Positions 47,078-59,458 of a stretch of 64,000 nt of DNA are shown here, one piece after another. The stretch comes from Datura wrightii (taxonomy: Eukaryota; Streptophyta; Magnoliopsida; Solanales; Solanaceae), in contig JASDFA010000002.1 of NCBI GenBank assembly GCA_035772735.1, positions 39,452,501 to 39,516,500 on the forward strand, written 5' to 3'. Each line of letters opens with the position of its first letter. Within the stretch, counting starts at the first letter, position 1. Made by a program: the position numbers and the translations under genes. The notes beneath the pieces are model-generated. The model had not been told where the DNA came from. It worked only from the letters and a program-made list of their open reading frames with translations, and ran no database searches.

Positions 47078-48028
47078 GTGTTACTAGTGAGAAGGTCAAG
47101 TAGAGGGTCAAAGCCTCCCATCTATCACAAAGATTATGTGACACATTCTGGTTCTAATACATGTGTTTACTCTACTGATACTATTGTGAATTACACTAGC
47201 CTATCTGCTCAATATTGGAGTTTTATCTCTAAATTTTCAGCAGAGATTGAACCAAAGAATTATTTAGAGGCTGTCAAAGATATCAGATGGGTGAATGCTA
47301 CGCAGTCTAAGCTTCAAGCTTTAGAAGACAATAAGACTTGGACTATAGTACCTTTACCAAAAAGGAAGAAGGAAATTAGATGCAAGTGGGTCTATAAGAT
47401 AAAATATAAAGCTGATGGAGGAATAGAGAGATTTAAGGACAGATTAGTATCCAAGGGATATAACCAAAGGGAGGGCATGGATTATCAAGAGACTTTCTCC
47501 CAAGTGGTTAAAATGGTTACTATTAGATCAATTATTTCAATTGCTGCATCTAGACAATGATCTATTCATCAAATGAATATTTGTAATGCCTTTTTACAAG
47601 GGTATTATATGAAGAAGTGTATATGATTGTTCTAGAAGGTTTCAACAGCACAGGAGACAACAACAAGGTATGCAAATTGGTGAAATTACTATACGGCCTG
47701 AAGCAAGCTTCTAGGAAATGGAACATTAAGCTCACCAATGCATTTACCTCTTCTTGATTTATTCAAACCAGTAGCGATTATTCCTTATTCATTAAAAGGG
47801 ATGATGACAGGATGGTCATAGTCCTTATCTATGTGGATGATCTGCTACTCACAGGGAAGATTCCATGTTGATTGAAGAGACTAAGGTAGCTTTGCAGACA
47901 ACTTTTAAGATCAAAGATCTTGGTGAGCTAAGATATTTCCTTAGGATATAATTTTCTAGGAGTAAGGATGGGATCTTGATGCATCAGTGAAAATATGCTT
48001 TGAAAACATATAGAAGACATGGGCCTCC
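47078..48028 (+). pseudogene. Copia reverse transcriptase
   Basis: 47078-47560 is open for 160 codons: EPKNYLEAVKDIRWVNATQS, LEDNKTWTIVPLPKRKKEIR, CKWVYKIKYKADGGIERFKD and RLVSKGYNQREGMDYQETFS (RVT_2 type). Beyond a stop, frame-broken sequence encodes the core: a Gly-Leu-Lys-Gln-Ala region near 47695 and the catalytic ILVYVDD equivalent VLIYVDDLLLTG at about 47821-47856. The DD pair is intact. The part between the integrase and 47078 is a poorly conserved connection. Element D cuts the frame at 48029. Confidence 0.9.
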
Positions 48029-49897
48029 TGTCACGACCCAATTTAGGATCCTGACCGGTGCTAAGGAATAGAAATTTCAAAGAAAGCCTTAATGGAAATC
48101 TACAAAAACTCAGACAGAGTTTTCCTTGTTTTTGGGCCTATCAAAATTTTTACCTGTCCCAGAATCAATAGGCAACAACCAAGAACACCAAAAAATCCAT
48201 AACCATCCTCTATCAACCATTTCCAACATCAAAATTCTAACACTATCTCCAAGATATGGGAAGAACATATAGTACTGCTCACAAGTCTATAATAATGAAA
48301 GAATACCTATGGAACTAACAAAATGACTATGGAGCAACTCTAAGAGTTCAACCAAAAAGACTATAATAATTACGTAAGCCTTTTCCACGCGAACAAATGC
48401 GAGGCTCACCAGAAATTTGCCAACCTGAATGCTTTAGTTAATAGAATACTCGCCAACGTTACCTGTGGTCTCTGAAAAAAATAGTGGGGGATGAGTCATC
48501 AGCTCAGTGGGTGTTAACACTTAACCACAACCACTTTTAATGGGGACAAATCATAAATATTGCTAGTATGAAAATCAACAAATATCACTAAATAAGGGCC
48601 TCTTTCAGAAAGGGTAAACCAAAAATCAGTTTTGTCTATGTCATATAAGCAGAAATCAATAAACAATTTGGTAATAATCTCAGTAAACACTGTCATATCA
48701 AATCTTATATTTTGGGAGGTTTTCAAGGATGAATCATGTAATCGGTGTGACTCCCTACCTTGAGAGATAGCCAATAACTATATGCTAGTTCTACCTTCCC
48801 ACTAGTGAGGGTTGTAATGGTAATCTACAAATACAAGGTGCACCAGATCTAATGAACCCGCCGTTAGCTACGGGATCCATCAAAGTCTACTCCCATTTAT
48901 ACTTTTCTTTGTAAATAATAAATACTCGTATAAAATATTTTCAGCATAATATAGGGAATTTAAAATCTCATAAAATCATATGCTTTTATTTTGGTAATGG
49001 AAATCATATCTCAAATAATAATAAAACACATCTAGTAAATAGTGAGAACTTCTAAAATATCGATAAATATCTCCAATATATTTTTCGATATTATATCAAG
49101 TAAAAGACTTGTCCCATATGCAATTTTAAAGCATTCTGTAACACAATTTACTTTCAAAATCATATATAAATCATGCAGGTTATGAAAACACAATTTGCCG
49201 TAAAGTTACTACTGAAAGTACTCTAGTCGAAATATTCAACTTGTCGCCTCGAGCAATCTGTATCACTTTCTTCAATCAATCTATAATCATATTTTATCGA
49301 TCTTGTATTAAATTTTTAATTTAAAACTCATAACTAAGTTAGAATACCCACCCCTCGAGATTCACCTTTTAACTTTCAATTAGGCAAAAATATATTTATT
49401 CTTGTTATGAATGACCTAACCACTCTATAGTCTTCTAATGTATAAGCGCATTCATATAGTTTATTCTCTAGATTATTCATAATAATTTTCTTGTACATGT
49501 AAACTCAACTTACTAGCATTAATGCCCTAATATTTTTCATTGATAATATATATTTTTAATACCTAAAAGAAATCTTATAAACGTCGAAAAAATTATATCA
49601 AAAGATTCAAAGTCTAGGTTCAAATAATATCTGAATAAGTGCTTTAGATTTCTTATCGTTGAGAGGTTCCAAAGCAGTCTTTTTTCCCCTTTTTTTCCTT
49701 GTTCATCATTGTTGCACGCTCCTCACTGTTTTCTTTTTGTGTTGTTGCTGCTGATGGTGATTCCCTTACCCACTCCTTTGTTTCCCTTTTCTTTAAAACT
49801 CTATTGTAATTAAATTGGGCTTCTCGTCCTCTTTAATTATATCTTTGACTCTTCCTCTTTCTTTCTTATTTATTATTTATTTATATAGGGTATTACA
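48029..49897 (-). repeat. Element D 3' LTR
   Basis: It begins TGTCACGACCCAATTTAGGA and ends TATAGGGTATTACA. The adjoining TTCTCCCTATCTTA is the - strand polypurine-tract region. It matches 54964-56801 throughout, with small indels. Confidence 0.92.
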
Positions 49898-49909
49898 TTC
49901 TCCCTATCT

Positions 49910-51300
49910 TATGAAATTTGTTCCCCGAATTTAACTCAAGTACATACTTGTAGCCTGAAACAAGTGAGGGTACTTGACTCGCATATCATTTTCCTACTCC
50001 CAAGTAGCTTCTTCAACTGTATGATTTCTCCATAAAACTTTCACAGATACAATTTCTTTTGACTGCAACTTCTTTACTTGTCCGTCAACAATGCTCACTA
50101 GCTCCTCCTCATACATTAAATTCTCATGAAGTTGTAAAGGTGGTGCTTCAAGCACACAAGAGGAGTCAGATATACATTCTTAGCATAGCGACATGAAACA
50201 CCGGGTGGATGAAAGACATCTCATGAGGAAGTGCCAAATGATATGCTACTTCTCCTACCCGTTCAAGTATCTCATATGGTCTTATAAACCTCGGGCTCAA
50301 TTTTTCCTTTTTCCTAAATCACATCACACCTTTCATAGGGGAGACTCATAGGAAAACCTTATCCCCAACTGTGAGTACTAAATCTCTCCTTCTCTTATCC
50401 GCATAAGACTTTTGTCTACTTTGAGCTTTGAGCAACCTCTGTCTAATTAACTGTACCTTGTCAATAACTTCTTGCACCAAGTCTGGTCCCAACACATTTG
50501 CCTCTCCAACTTTGAACCATTTGATAGGAGAACGACATCGTCTACCATACAAAGCTTCATATGAGGCCATCTGAATGCTTGACTAAAAGCTGTTGTTGTA
50601 GGAAAACTCATCTAAAGGTAGATAAGAATCCCAACTACGACCAAAATCAAGAATATAGGCACTCAACATATCCTCCAACATTTGTATAGTACATTCAGAA
50701 TGCCGTCTGTTTATAGATGAATTGCGGTACTAAGATCTACTCGTGTATCTAATGCTTCTTGGAAGGATTTCCAAAAGTGTGAAGTGAATTGTGATCCTCT
50801 ATCAGAGATGATGGATACTGCAACTCCGTGGAGTCGAACAATTTCATTCATAAATATTTGTGCATATCTCACTCCACCTTATGTAGTCTTTGTCAGGAGG
50901 AAGTGTGCTGATTTTATTAGTCGGTCTACAATTACCCATATAGTGTCATAACCACTAAGGGTTCATGGTAGCCCAATCAAAAAATCCATAGTAACTCTTT
51001 CCCATTTCCACTCTGGAATTTCGATCTGTTGTTGTAGTCCTGCGGGTCACTGATGCTCAGATTTAACCTATTGAAAAGTCAAACAATTGGAAACAAATTT
51101 AGCAACATCTTTCTTCATATCTTCCCACTAGTAAAACTGCTTTAGCTCACGATACATCTTAGTGGAACCAGGGTGTATGGTGTATCTGAAGTTGTGATCT
51201 TCCTCAGGGATAACTCATCTCAATCCATCTACATATGGTAGGTATAACCAATTACCAAGTCGCAGAACATTATCACATTCAATAGACATCTTTTTATTTT
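49910..51300 (-). pseudogene. Element D integrase and chromodomain
   Basis: The integrase is spread over frames. Its 3' core includes a SECTIQMLEDMLSA-like block near 50660-50700, with the catalytic Glu and a small deletion just before it. MASYEALYGRRCRSPIKWFK is at 50570. The chromodomain near 50110-49950 has SIVDGQVKKLQSKEIVSVKV and LWRNHTVEEATWE, followed by a stop where Trp/Gln would be expected, then MRVKYP. The HHCC region lies near 51200-51060. Confidence 0.83.
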
Positions 51301-51479
51301 TACCAGTTAGGACCTCATCTCTGTATTTGCACAATTTCCCATCCTCATATTCAGTGGCCTTTATGCGCTCTACTAATGAAGATTTTTCTTGCACACATGC
51401 TAACAATTTATTTGAATTTCTCACCCAAAATATGACACCTATGCCTTCGAGTTTATGCATCTCCTTCGCTAACAATCTC

Positions 51480-52800
51480 TTTTTAGGAGCTATATGTGCC
51501 AAACTGCCCATAGATTTTCTACTCAATGCATCCGCCACAATATTAGCTTTTCCAGGATGATACAAAATAACACAATCATAATCCTTGAGCAGTTCCATCC
51601 AACAATGCTACCGAAGATTTAGATCTCTCTGCTGGAAAATGTACTACAAGCTTTTATGATCGGTATAAATCCCACAAGTTAAGATATATAGGTAATGCCT
51701 CCAAATTGTAAGAGGAAATACTACCGCAGCCATCTCTAAATCATGTTTGGGATAGTTTTTCTTGTGCTTCTTTAATTGTCTCAAAGCATAGGCTATAACA
51801 TGACCACCTTGCATAAGAACACATCCTAATCCCACTCTCGAAGCATCACATAAAATCGTGAATCCTTCAAAACCTGATGGTAACGCTAATACAGGTGCAG
51901 TGGTGAAACATGTTTTGAGTTTCTGAAAACTCTGCTCACATTCCTCTATCCACTGAAATTTCATATTTTCTGTGTTAACTGGTTAATTGGGCAGCTATTC
52001 TAGAGAAATCCTGCACAAAAGCACCTATAGTAACTTCCTAATTCTAAAAAGCTACGAATCTCTATAGGTGAAGTAGGTCTAGGCCATTTCTGTACAGCTT
52101 GTGTCTTTTTAGGATCCACCATAATTACATCCTTGGATGCTACATGCCCGACAAATGCTAATGAGTCTAGCCAATACTCGCACTTTGAGAACTTAACATA
52201 AAGCTTATGTTCTCGCAATATCCATGACACAGTCCTCAAATGATTCTTATGTTCTTCCTGGCTGTGAGAATATATGAGGATGTCATCAATAAACACTATC
52301 ACAAACTTATCTACTAGCGGATTGAACACCCTATTCATAAAGTCCATAAATGCAACTGGAGCATTTATCAAACCGAAAGGCATCACAAGGAACTCATAGT
52401 GCCTGTACCTTGTTCTAAATGCTGTCTTAGAGATATATTCTTCCCTTATCCTAAGCTAATGATAACCAGATGGAAGATCAAGCATCGGAAAGTGGATAGC
52501 GCCCTGCAACTGATCAAACAGGTCATCTATATGAGGTAAAGGATACTTGTTATGTATTGTTAGCTAGTTTAGTTGCCTGTAGTCGATGCACATTCCTAGA
52601 GACCTGTCTTTCTTCTTTACGAACAGTACTGGTGCACCCCATCGTGATACACTCAGTCTAATAAAATTCTTATCTAGTAAGTGTTGCAACTATTGTTTTA
52701 TCTCCCTCAACTCCGCCAATGCCATACGATATGGAGGTATTGATATTGGTTGGGTCTCAGGTGTGTTAAATCAATACCAAAGTCTATCTTTCGTAAGGTA
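51480..52800 (-). pseudogene. Element D reverse transcriptase and RNase H
   Basis: RT: 52386-52000 has [20 protein letters not shown] and the intact [20 protein letters not shown], then [17 protein letters not shown]. RNase H: 51964-51644 has [38 protein letters not shown] and [20 protein letters not shown], with its end ([19 protein letters not shown]) at 51598-51480. The N-terminal half of RT (52800-52390) is recognisable only in pieces. Confidence 0.87.
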
Positions 52801-53044
52801 ACCCTGGAAAATCCTCAAGAAATACATCTAATAATTCTTTCACCACTGGTACTTTTCCAATGTCCCTTACCATAGCTAAAATACCCATGCAACCTTTCTT
52901 CAATAATCGTTGGGCCTTCATAAGTGATATAACATCACCAACCTCTGGGAGTTGACCCCCTTTTAATACAAAAGTATGCTCATTGGATATCTCAAACTTG
53001 ACTATTTTTGCATGGCAGTCGACTGTAACATAGAAAGGAGATAA

Positions 53045-53278
53045 CTAATCCATGCCCATTAGCACATCAAAATCAGTCATATCCAGTACTATCAAGTCAG
53101 CTAGAGTATTTCTACCCTCTACTCGAATCTGGCATTCTCGATACACATATTTAACTAACCGAGAATCTCCCATGCGAGTAATAACAAGAAAAGGGTAATT
53201 TAACATCTCTGATTGTCTATCAAACCTTAAAGCAAAGTACAAGGACACATAGGAGTGCGTAGATCCTAGATCAATCAA
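53045..53278 (-). pseudogene. Element D protease
   Basis: 77 open codons start MIDLGSTHSYVSLYFALRF, with D-L-G-S at the active site. VYRECQIRVEGRNTLADLIV and LDMTDFDVLMGMD follow, as in chromovirus proteases. A stop follows the MGMD block, where the W-L of other copies would come. Confidence 0.85.
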
Positions 53279-53289
53279 AGCAAGTGCGT

Positions 53290-54745
53290 CAAATGAACAA
53301 ACTGAAAGAATACCTATAACTACTACATTTGAGGTCTGAACATCTTGTCTAGTAAGTGAAAAAACTCTCGCCTGGCCTCTAATAGCATTCCTCTATCCCT
53401 GATTCCCAGTAGCATGATCTCTAGCACCTCGACCTCTATTTCCTGTACCTAAAGTATTACAAATAGCCTGAGAAGGTGCAACTAACTGAATGGAAGCTTG
53501 GCTAGAATTCTTCAGAGGTTTAGGGAAGTCTCTCAGGTGTTATCCTAACTGACCATAACGAAAACACCCTCCGGTCAACACACGAGACTGACCCAAATGT
53601 GCTTTGCCGCAGGTCTGGAAAGTTGGAGTAGTGGCATACATCTTCCCAGTACTATGATGTTCAGATGATGATGATGGTCCCTTATTACCCTATCTATGAT
53701 GTGGTCTATATGTGGACTATAATACCATATCTATCCTTATCTATGCACCCTGTTTTTGCTGTCCTGATCTCTTGCTCTGCGATTTGTACTAAAGCCACCA
53801 CTAAAAGATCCCCATGTCTTGTCCTTCTTACGTACATTGTTGGATGTATGTTTCTCACGTCCTTTATTATCTATCTTTCTAGAAAGGTCAACTACATCTG
53901 AGTAGGTCAAAGTCTTCATCTGTGGAGCTACTGCACTATATAGACGACCAACCAACTTATTAATAAATCTCTGAACTCAAGCTACTTCATCAGCCATTAA
54001 GCAAGGAACATATCTAGCCAGCTTACAGAATTTGGTGTTATATGTTGACACATCCATATTTGGAGTCTGAACCAATCTCTCAAACTCCCTGGCATATTTC
54101 TACCTCATACTGTCAAGAAGAAAGTGATCCATGAACAACTTGGTGAGCCCATTCCATATCAGTGATGCTACTCCTGCATGCCTTCCTAGAAATATGGTTT
54201 CATACCATGTATTAGCCATGTCCTCTAGTTTGTATGCTGCAAGATCCACGGCTCTCTCATTGGAACACCCTAGTGCTCGTAATGCCTTAAGTTTCCCATC
54301 CAAGAAACTTTGAGGATCAACTGAACTATCAGAACCTATGAATCGTGGTGACTTTAACTTCAGGAATTCTTGCAAAGATACCTCTTTATTCCCAAAAGTA
54401 TAAGTCTGTGGGGTTGCCATAGATGGTGTCTGTGTCTGAGCTAGTGTTGTGTTTGGTTGTCCAATCCTCTCCTTCCTATCCATTCTATAAATGAAGCTCT
54501 CTATACTCTCTGCATGGAGATAAGTGTCTCTGCAATAACACCCTCATGTGATGGTGGAGGTGGACTAGCACTCCTTTCAGGAATAGGATCTCTTGAAACT
54601 ATCGTGGTGGTAATATGACCCCTTGAGGTGGTACTATGACTCCTACCTTTCCTTTTTCTATGAGCTCCACCTCTTCCCCTAGCAGCGGAATTAGGTGCTG
54701 GTGAGATTTTATAGCTCTACAATTAGATTTTTGGGTTTGAGCCAT
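53290..54745 (-). pseudogene. Element D gag
   Basis: The likely start is - strand ATG 54745 (MAQTQKSN). The clearest part is 54483-54100: FGNKEVSLQEFLKLKSPRFI, GSDSSVDPQSFLDGKLKALR and AAYKLEDMANTWYETIFLGR. 53955-53737 carries the basic linker MVGRLYSAVAPQMKTLTYSD. The knuckle is degenerate (CFRYGQLG near 53555). Frameshifts occur near 54500 and 54100. Confidence 0.84.
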
Positions 54746-54946
54746 CTAGTTAACAAAACAAATACTATTAGATTCATCTAGTTAGTTCTAAACATCGCAC
54801 ACATAAGGAGGAATAAGAAAGAAAGACAAGATTTTCCTATCATGCCCTCGTAGAATCACAATTATAGAAATGGCCGGCTACATAACCATAATTGAGATTC
54901 TACTACTGACATGTGCTCCATTAGTCACAGGAATAACCTAACCTAA

Positions 54947-54959
54947 CGCTATGATACCA
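54947..54959 (-). other. Element D primer-binding site (initiator Met)
   Basis: On the - strand TGGTATCATAGCG follows the LTR after the spacer TAGT. It is a variant of the initiator-Met primer site. Confidence 0.85.
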
Positions 54960-54963
54960 ACTA

Positions 54964-56801
54964 TGTCACAACCCAATTTATGACCGTGACCAGCACTAAG
55001 GAATAGAAATTCCAAAGCAAGCCTTAATGAAAATCTACAGAAAATTGGACAGTTATCCCTATTTTTGGGCCTATCCAAAATTTTACCTTTCTTAAAATCA
55101 ATAGGCAATAACCAATAACACTAAACAAATTCATAACCATCCTCTATCAACCATTTCCAACATCAAAATTCTAACACCATCTCCAAGATATGGGAAGAAC
55201 ATATAGTACTACTCACAAGTCAGTAATAATGAAAGAATACTCAAGGAACTAACAAAATGACTATGGAGCAACTCTAAGAGTTCAAAGAAAAAGACTATAA
55301 CAATTACGTAAGCCTTTTCCACGCGAAAAAATACGAGGCTCACCAGAAATTCACCAACCCGAATGCTTTAGTTAATAGAATACTCGCCAACGTTACTTGC
55401 GGTCTCTAAAAAACATAGCGGAGAGTGAGTCACTAGCTTAGTGAGTAGTAACACTTAACCACGACTGCTTTTAATGGGGACAAATAATAAATATTTCTAG
55501 TATGAAAATTAGAAAATATAACTAAATAAGGGCCTCTTTCAGAAAGGGTAACATAAAATCAGTTTTTTCTATGTCATATAAGCAGAAATCAATAAATAAT
55601 TTGGTAATAATCTCAGTAAACACTGTCATATCAAAACTTATATTTTGGGAGGTTTTCAAGAATGAATCATGTAATTGATGTTGCTCCCTACCTTGAGAGA
55701 TAGCCAATAACTATATACTAGTTCTACCTTTCCACTAGTGAGGATTGTAACGGTAATCTGTAAATACAAGGTACACCAGCTAACGAACCCACTGTTAGCT
55801 ACGGGTCCATCAAATTCTACTCCCATTTATAGTTTTCTTTTTAAATAATAAATACTCATATACAATACTTTCAGCATTGTATACGACATTTAAATTCTCA
55901 TCAAATCATATGCTTTTATTTTGGTAATGGAAATCATATCTTAAATAACAATAAAACACATCTAGTAATAGTGAGAACTTCTAAAGTATCAATAAATATC
56001 TCTAATATATGTTTCGATTTGTCCCATATGCAATTTTAAAGCATTCTGTAACCCAATTTACTTTCAAAATAATATATAAATCATGCAAGTTATAAAAATA
56101 CAATTTGCGGTAAGGTTACTACTCACAGTACTCTTTTTGAAATATTCAATTTATCGCCTCGAGCAATTTGTATCACTCAAACAATCTATAATCATATTAT
56201 ATCGATCTTTTGTTAATTTTTTTATTTAGGATAATTCATAACTAAGTTAGAATACCCACCCCTTGAGTTTCACCTTTTGACTCTCGATTCACCAACAAAT
56301 ATTTATTCTTGTTATGAATGACCTAACCACTCCATAGTCTTCTAATGTATAAGGGCATTCATAAAGTTTATTCTCTAGATTATTCATAATACTTTTCTTG
56401 TATATGTGAACTCAACTTACTAGCATTATTGATATACTATTTTTCATTGATAATGAATTTTTAATACCTAAAAGAAATCTTATGAACATTGAAAAGAATT
56501 ATACCAGAAGATTCAAAGTCTAGGTTCAAATAATACCTGAATAAATGCTTTAGATTTCTTATCATTGAGAGGTTCCAAACCAGTCTTTTTTCCCCTTTTT
56601 TTCCCTGTTCTTAGTTGTTTTAGGTTCCTCACTGTTTTCTTTTTGTGTTGTTGCTACTGATGGTGATTCCCTTACCTACTCCTTTGTTTCACTTTTTTTT
56701 TAAAAATTCTATTGTAATTAAATTGGGCTTCCACCCAACGACCCTTTTTTGACTCTTCCTCTTTCTTTCTTATTTATTATTTATTTATATAGGGTATTAC
56801 A
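54964..56801 (-). repeat. Element D 5' LTR (1838 bp)
   Basis: It begins TGTCACAACCCAATTTATGA and ends TATAGGGTATTACA. It is preceded on its inner side by the primer site, which marks it as the 5' copy of the - strand element. Confidence 0.92.
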
Positions 56802-56806
56802 CCTTG

Positions 56807-56900
56807 CAAGTTCTAAACCCACTCTCACTCCTATGGAACTACAACAAAAACTCACCATATCAGAATTTGATCACCACATACCATCAGCACATATGGATTC
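56807..56900 (+). pseudogene. Copia RT-RNase H connection, short fragment
   Basis: The last visible copia piece lies between elements D and E. It encodes SSKPTLTPMELQQKLTISEF, equivalent to the conserved 'KP..TPME.N.KL' segment after the RT domain of copia polyproteins. This places the remaining RNase H and 3' LTR beyond element E. Confidence 0.82.
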
Positions 56901-59249
56901 TGTTATACCCGAGAGCTCAAAGATCGAACCTGGGAGTTGAAATGGGGAAAAGTGGAAAATTTTGTTGCAGCCTCAGGACAAGTTGTCTGACGACTAGTGA
57001 GGATAGCCCACGATTCATCAGGTGACTCATGGGTGAAGGAAGTATAGTTGGGAAATTGGATTGACAGTGTACCCGACGGAAGATGATCATGACTCGTTGG
57101 AGGAGTTAACGAGCCATGGTGAGAGTCATGGGAAGAGGTGAGTGAAAAATGAAGGAGTGAGGTAGTGTACTTAACGAATAGTGACCACGAGTCGTGGTCA
57201 CCCCTGACGAGTTGTGAAGTCACCCGTTACGAGGTAGTAGAATAGACAAGGCAGTGTACTTGACGAGCAGGGTGATGAGTCGTTGCCCTAGACCACGGGT
57301 CGCTAGGTCATTCGTTAGGACCACCTGACAGTAATTTTCTGCGTATTTAGTAAGGGCCTTTTCATAAATCCTAAGTTTCTAAAGCCTAAACTATGTCGTT
57401 TAAGGCTCATTTTAGTGGGTTTTAGGAGGGGAAAACCTATTCTTAGTTATTTCCTTCCATTCATGCAAACTTGAGAGGTTGAGGAGGTGATCTAGAGCAA
57501 GTCTTCAAGGTTTTCAATCAAATCCTTCTTGGGAAATTATAGAAATGCTAGAATCAATCCCTTCCAGGTATGTAGGGTTATGAGTGGATGTTTTCTTCAA
57601 CACCCATGCCCAATTTCTATCTAAGTATGAGAATTCCCTATGATCAAGTTATAGGGTTTTTATCTAAATGAATGAATCTTCAATTTCTTCACATGAGTAT
57701 GAATTGATTATGATTTTATTATCGAATTGTGAAGCATGAGCTAATTTTATAATGATTTCAATTAAAAATTATGTTTCTAGCCTTATGAATGTTGAAGCCC
57801 ATTGATGTTATGATTATGAAAAGTGAGATTTGTGAAGTAAATGTAATAATGATGAGATATTATGATGAAAAGAATGATTCAAGCTACCCATGTTTATAAT
57901 TATGTTTTCAATGAGAAATGAGTATTTCTAAGTATGATAAAGCTTTGGGCAATGCCCACATGTTAAGTTTAAATGAGGATTTTCCTAAACTAAGCTTACC
58001 ACATTGTTTTGTAGCGAAGACTCCCAAATTTTTATATTTTAGCTTGTGGTATGTTTTGAGTTAAGTCTTCCTATGCATAGCTTACCACATGGTTTTGGAG
58101 AAAAGGTTCCTAAGTATGTTTCAACTTCTGGTATGTTTTGAACTAAACGTTCTCATATGCATGATTTCATATTTGAGATGTATTTGATCATTGAGCTTCG
58201 TTAATAGACGATATTGAGCTTCGTTATATATGACGTTGAGCATTTTTATGTTTTTTTGGGAGTAGAGTCTAGCATCGAGCGGGCTAAGGATCGATCACCC
58301 TATGCCCCAGAACTACGCGCCAACGTAGGATGATACTATTATATTATTGGGACCTCCCTTGTGAGCTATCCCTGGACCTAATGGCCCATAAGCTTGATAT
58401 CAATATTATGGTAGCGTCCTTAGCCCTGGCAAGGCTTTGGACGGCTCTGTCCATTTGAGTGTGATAGTCGGGATCACGTAAGCTCTATCCTGGTATGTTG
58501 GTTAAGTGACGAGTCTCCCATTGTTCTATATGATTCAGATATGCATATTCATTGCTCATGATTATTATATACACATGCATGTTCTAAAAGCAAGGTTTGA
58601 CTCAATGTTCAGCTTTTCTATAAGTAGCATATTGCAGCTTTGAGTCATCAAGTTAGTTTGACGTATAAAGATATGTATTGTCATGTTATGAAAAGATTAT
58701 GATTTCAGAAAGAATGCATGCAAGCCCTACTCTCAGTTATTGATGTTTATGTTTAATTAACGTATTGTGTTTAAAAGGATTTTTACTTAGTTTAGTGGTT
58801 TTACTTACCTTGCATACTCGGTACGTTTTACGTATTGACCGCATACTTCTATCTTGTATCGTTTCATGATACAGGACCCGACTCTCAGCTTTAGCCCCGC
58901 TCTTAAACAACTTATCAGAGTTAGCATCTTCTTATTGGTGAGTCCTCATCTTCCGAGGACCCGACTATCTATCTTTTCTTTATGTATTTTAGTTTTCAGC
59001 TTGTTGAGTTAGTTGGGGTCTTGTCCCATCAACTCTTCATGTTTAGAGTCTATTCAGACATATCTATGTATTCAGCTTTAGATTTTATATTCGGATGTTA
59101 TATTTAAGCTAGACTTCTGCTATGATTGTATTGTCGATCATTCAATCTCTTGGTTGATTTATATGTATGCTTATGCCATGGGTTGACTTGGAGTCTCTCA
59201 GGGCTCCTTGTCCTGTGTCGTAATCGGGGCCTCCTTTTGAGTGATGAAA
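56901..59249 (+). repeat. Element E 5' LTR (2349 bp)
   Basis: It begins TGTTATACCCGAGAGCTCAA, the counterpart of the complement of 36914 downward in B. The end GTGATGAAA is a mutated GTGACA-type terminus set by the position of the AACT spacer and primer site. ACTCGT/ACGAGT words cluster at about 56985-57310. Confidence 0.85.
58820..58960 (+). promoter_or_regulatory. Three-hairpin module in the element E LTR
   Basis: H1 is GGTAC-GTTTTAC-GTATT, with G-U pairs (58820-58836). H2 is TGTATC-GTTTCAT-GATACA (58855-58873). H3 is GTCCTC-ATCTTCC-GAGGAC (58942-58960). H2 differs from the B2 copy by a paired A-T to G-C change. Confidence 0.6.
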
Positions 59250-59253
59250 AACT

Positions 59254-59266
59254 TGGTATCAGAGCC
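59254..59266 (+). other. Element E primer-binding site (initiator Met)
   Basis: TGGTATCAGAGCC, preceded by AACT, is the exact initiator-Met primer site. Confidence 0.92.
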
Positions 59267-59458
59267 ATAAGTTTGAAGTGTACTAGGGTGTCTGAAAGCC
59301 GCGTTGAGTAGAGTCTTTTTCTTGGGTGTGAAGCGTACCACACTTATGACGAAGAGGCTATGAGACGTCTAGGAAATGTTCCCTTCTTTCATGATCTATG
59401 TCGTGTGATGAAAGGTCTTTCTATCCTTCTAATTCATGCTATTTGGGATTGCAGAATC

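Larger units (their letters stand above)
48029..56801 (-). mobile_element. Element D: Ty3/gypsy chromovirus
   Basis: On the - strand: 5' LTR 54964-56801, primer site 54947-54959, gag, protease, RT/RNase H, integrase, chromodomain, 3' LTR 48029-49897. The target duplication is imperfect: CCTCC (48024-48028) against CCTTG (56802-56806). The LTR lacks the GC-rich palindromic words of the other families and is strongly AT-rich. LTR copies differ by roughly one base in seven over the first 145 bp by eye, among the most diverged pairs here. Confidence 0.87.
5666..56900 (+). mobile_element. Ty1/copia host element, split into pieces by five nested insertions
   Basis: The parts are collinear with a copia element: LTR 5666-5952, initiator-Met primer site 5953, gag 6071-6824 and 20229-20485, protease 36920-37227, integrase 45766-46735, RT 47078-48028, RT-RNase H connection 56807-56900. 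The order protease-integrase-RT defines copia rather than gypsy. Interrupting segments are A 6825-20223, B 20486-36914, C 37228-45760, D 48029-56801 and E from 56901. Each insertion starts and ends with LTR termini. The reading frame is preserved across the A, B and C gaps. RNase H and the 3' LTR should lie past the window beyond E. Many stops and frameshifts make it non-functional. Confidence 0.9.

Noticed and set aside
48029..56801. LTR pair of element D as two independent solo LTRs
   Set aside because: A primer site, complete gag-pol order and polypurine-type sequence lie between them in the right orientation.
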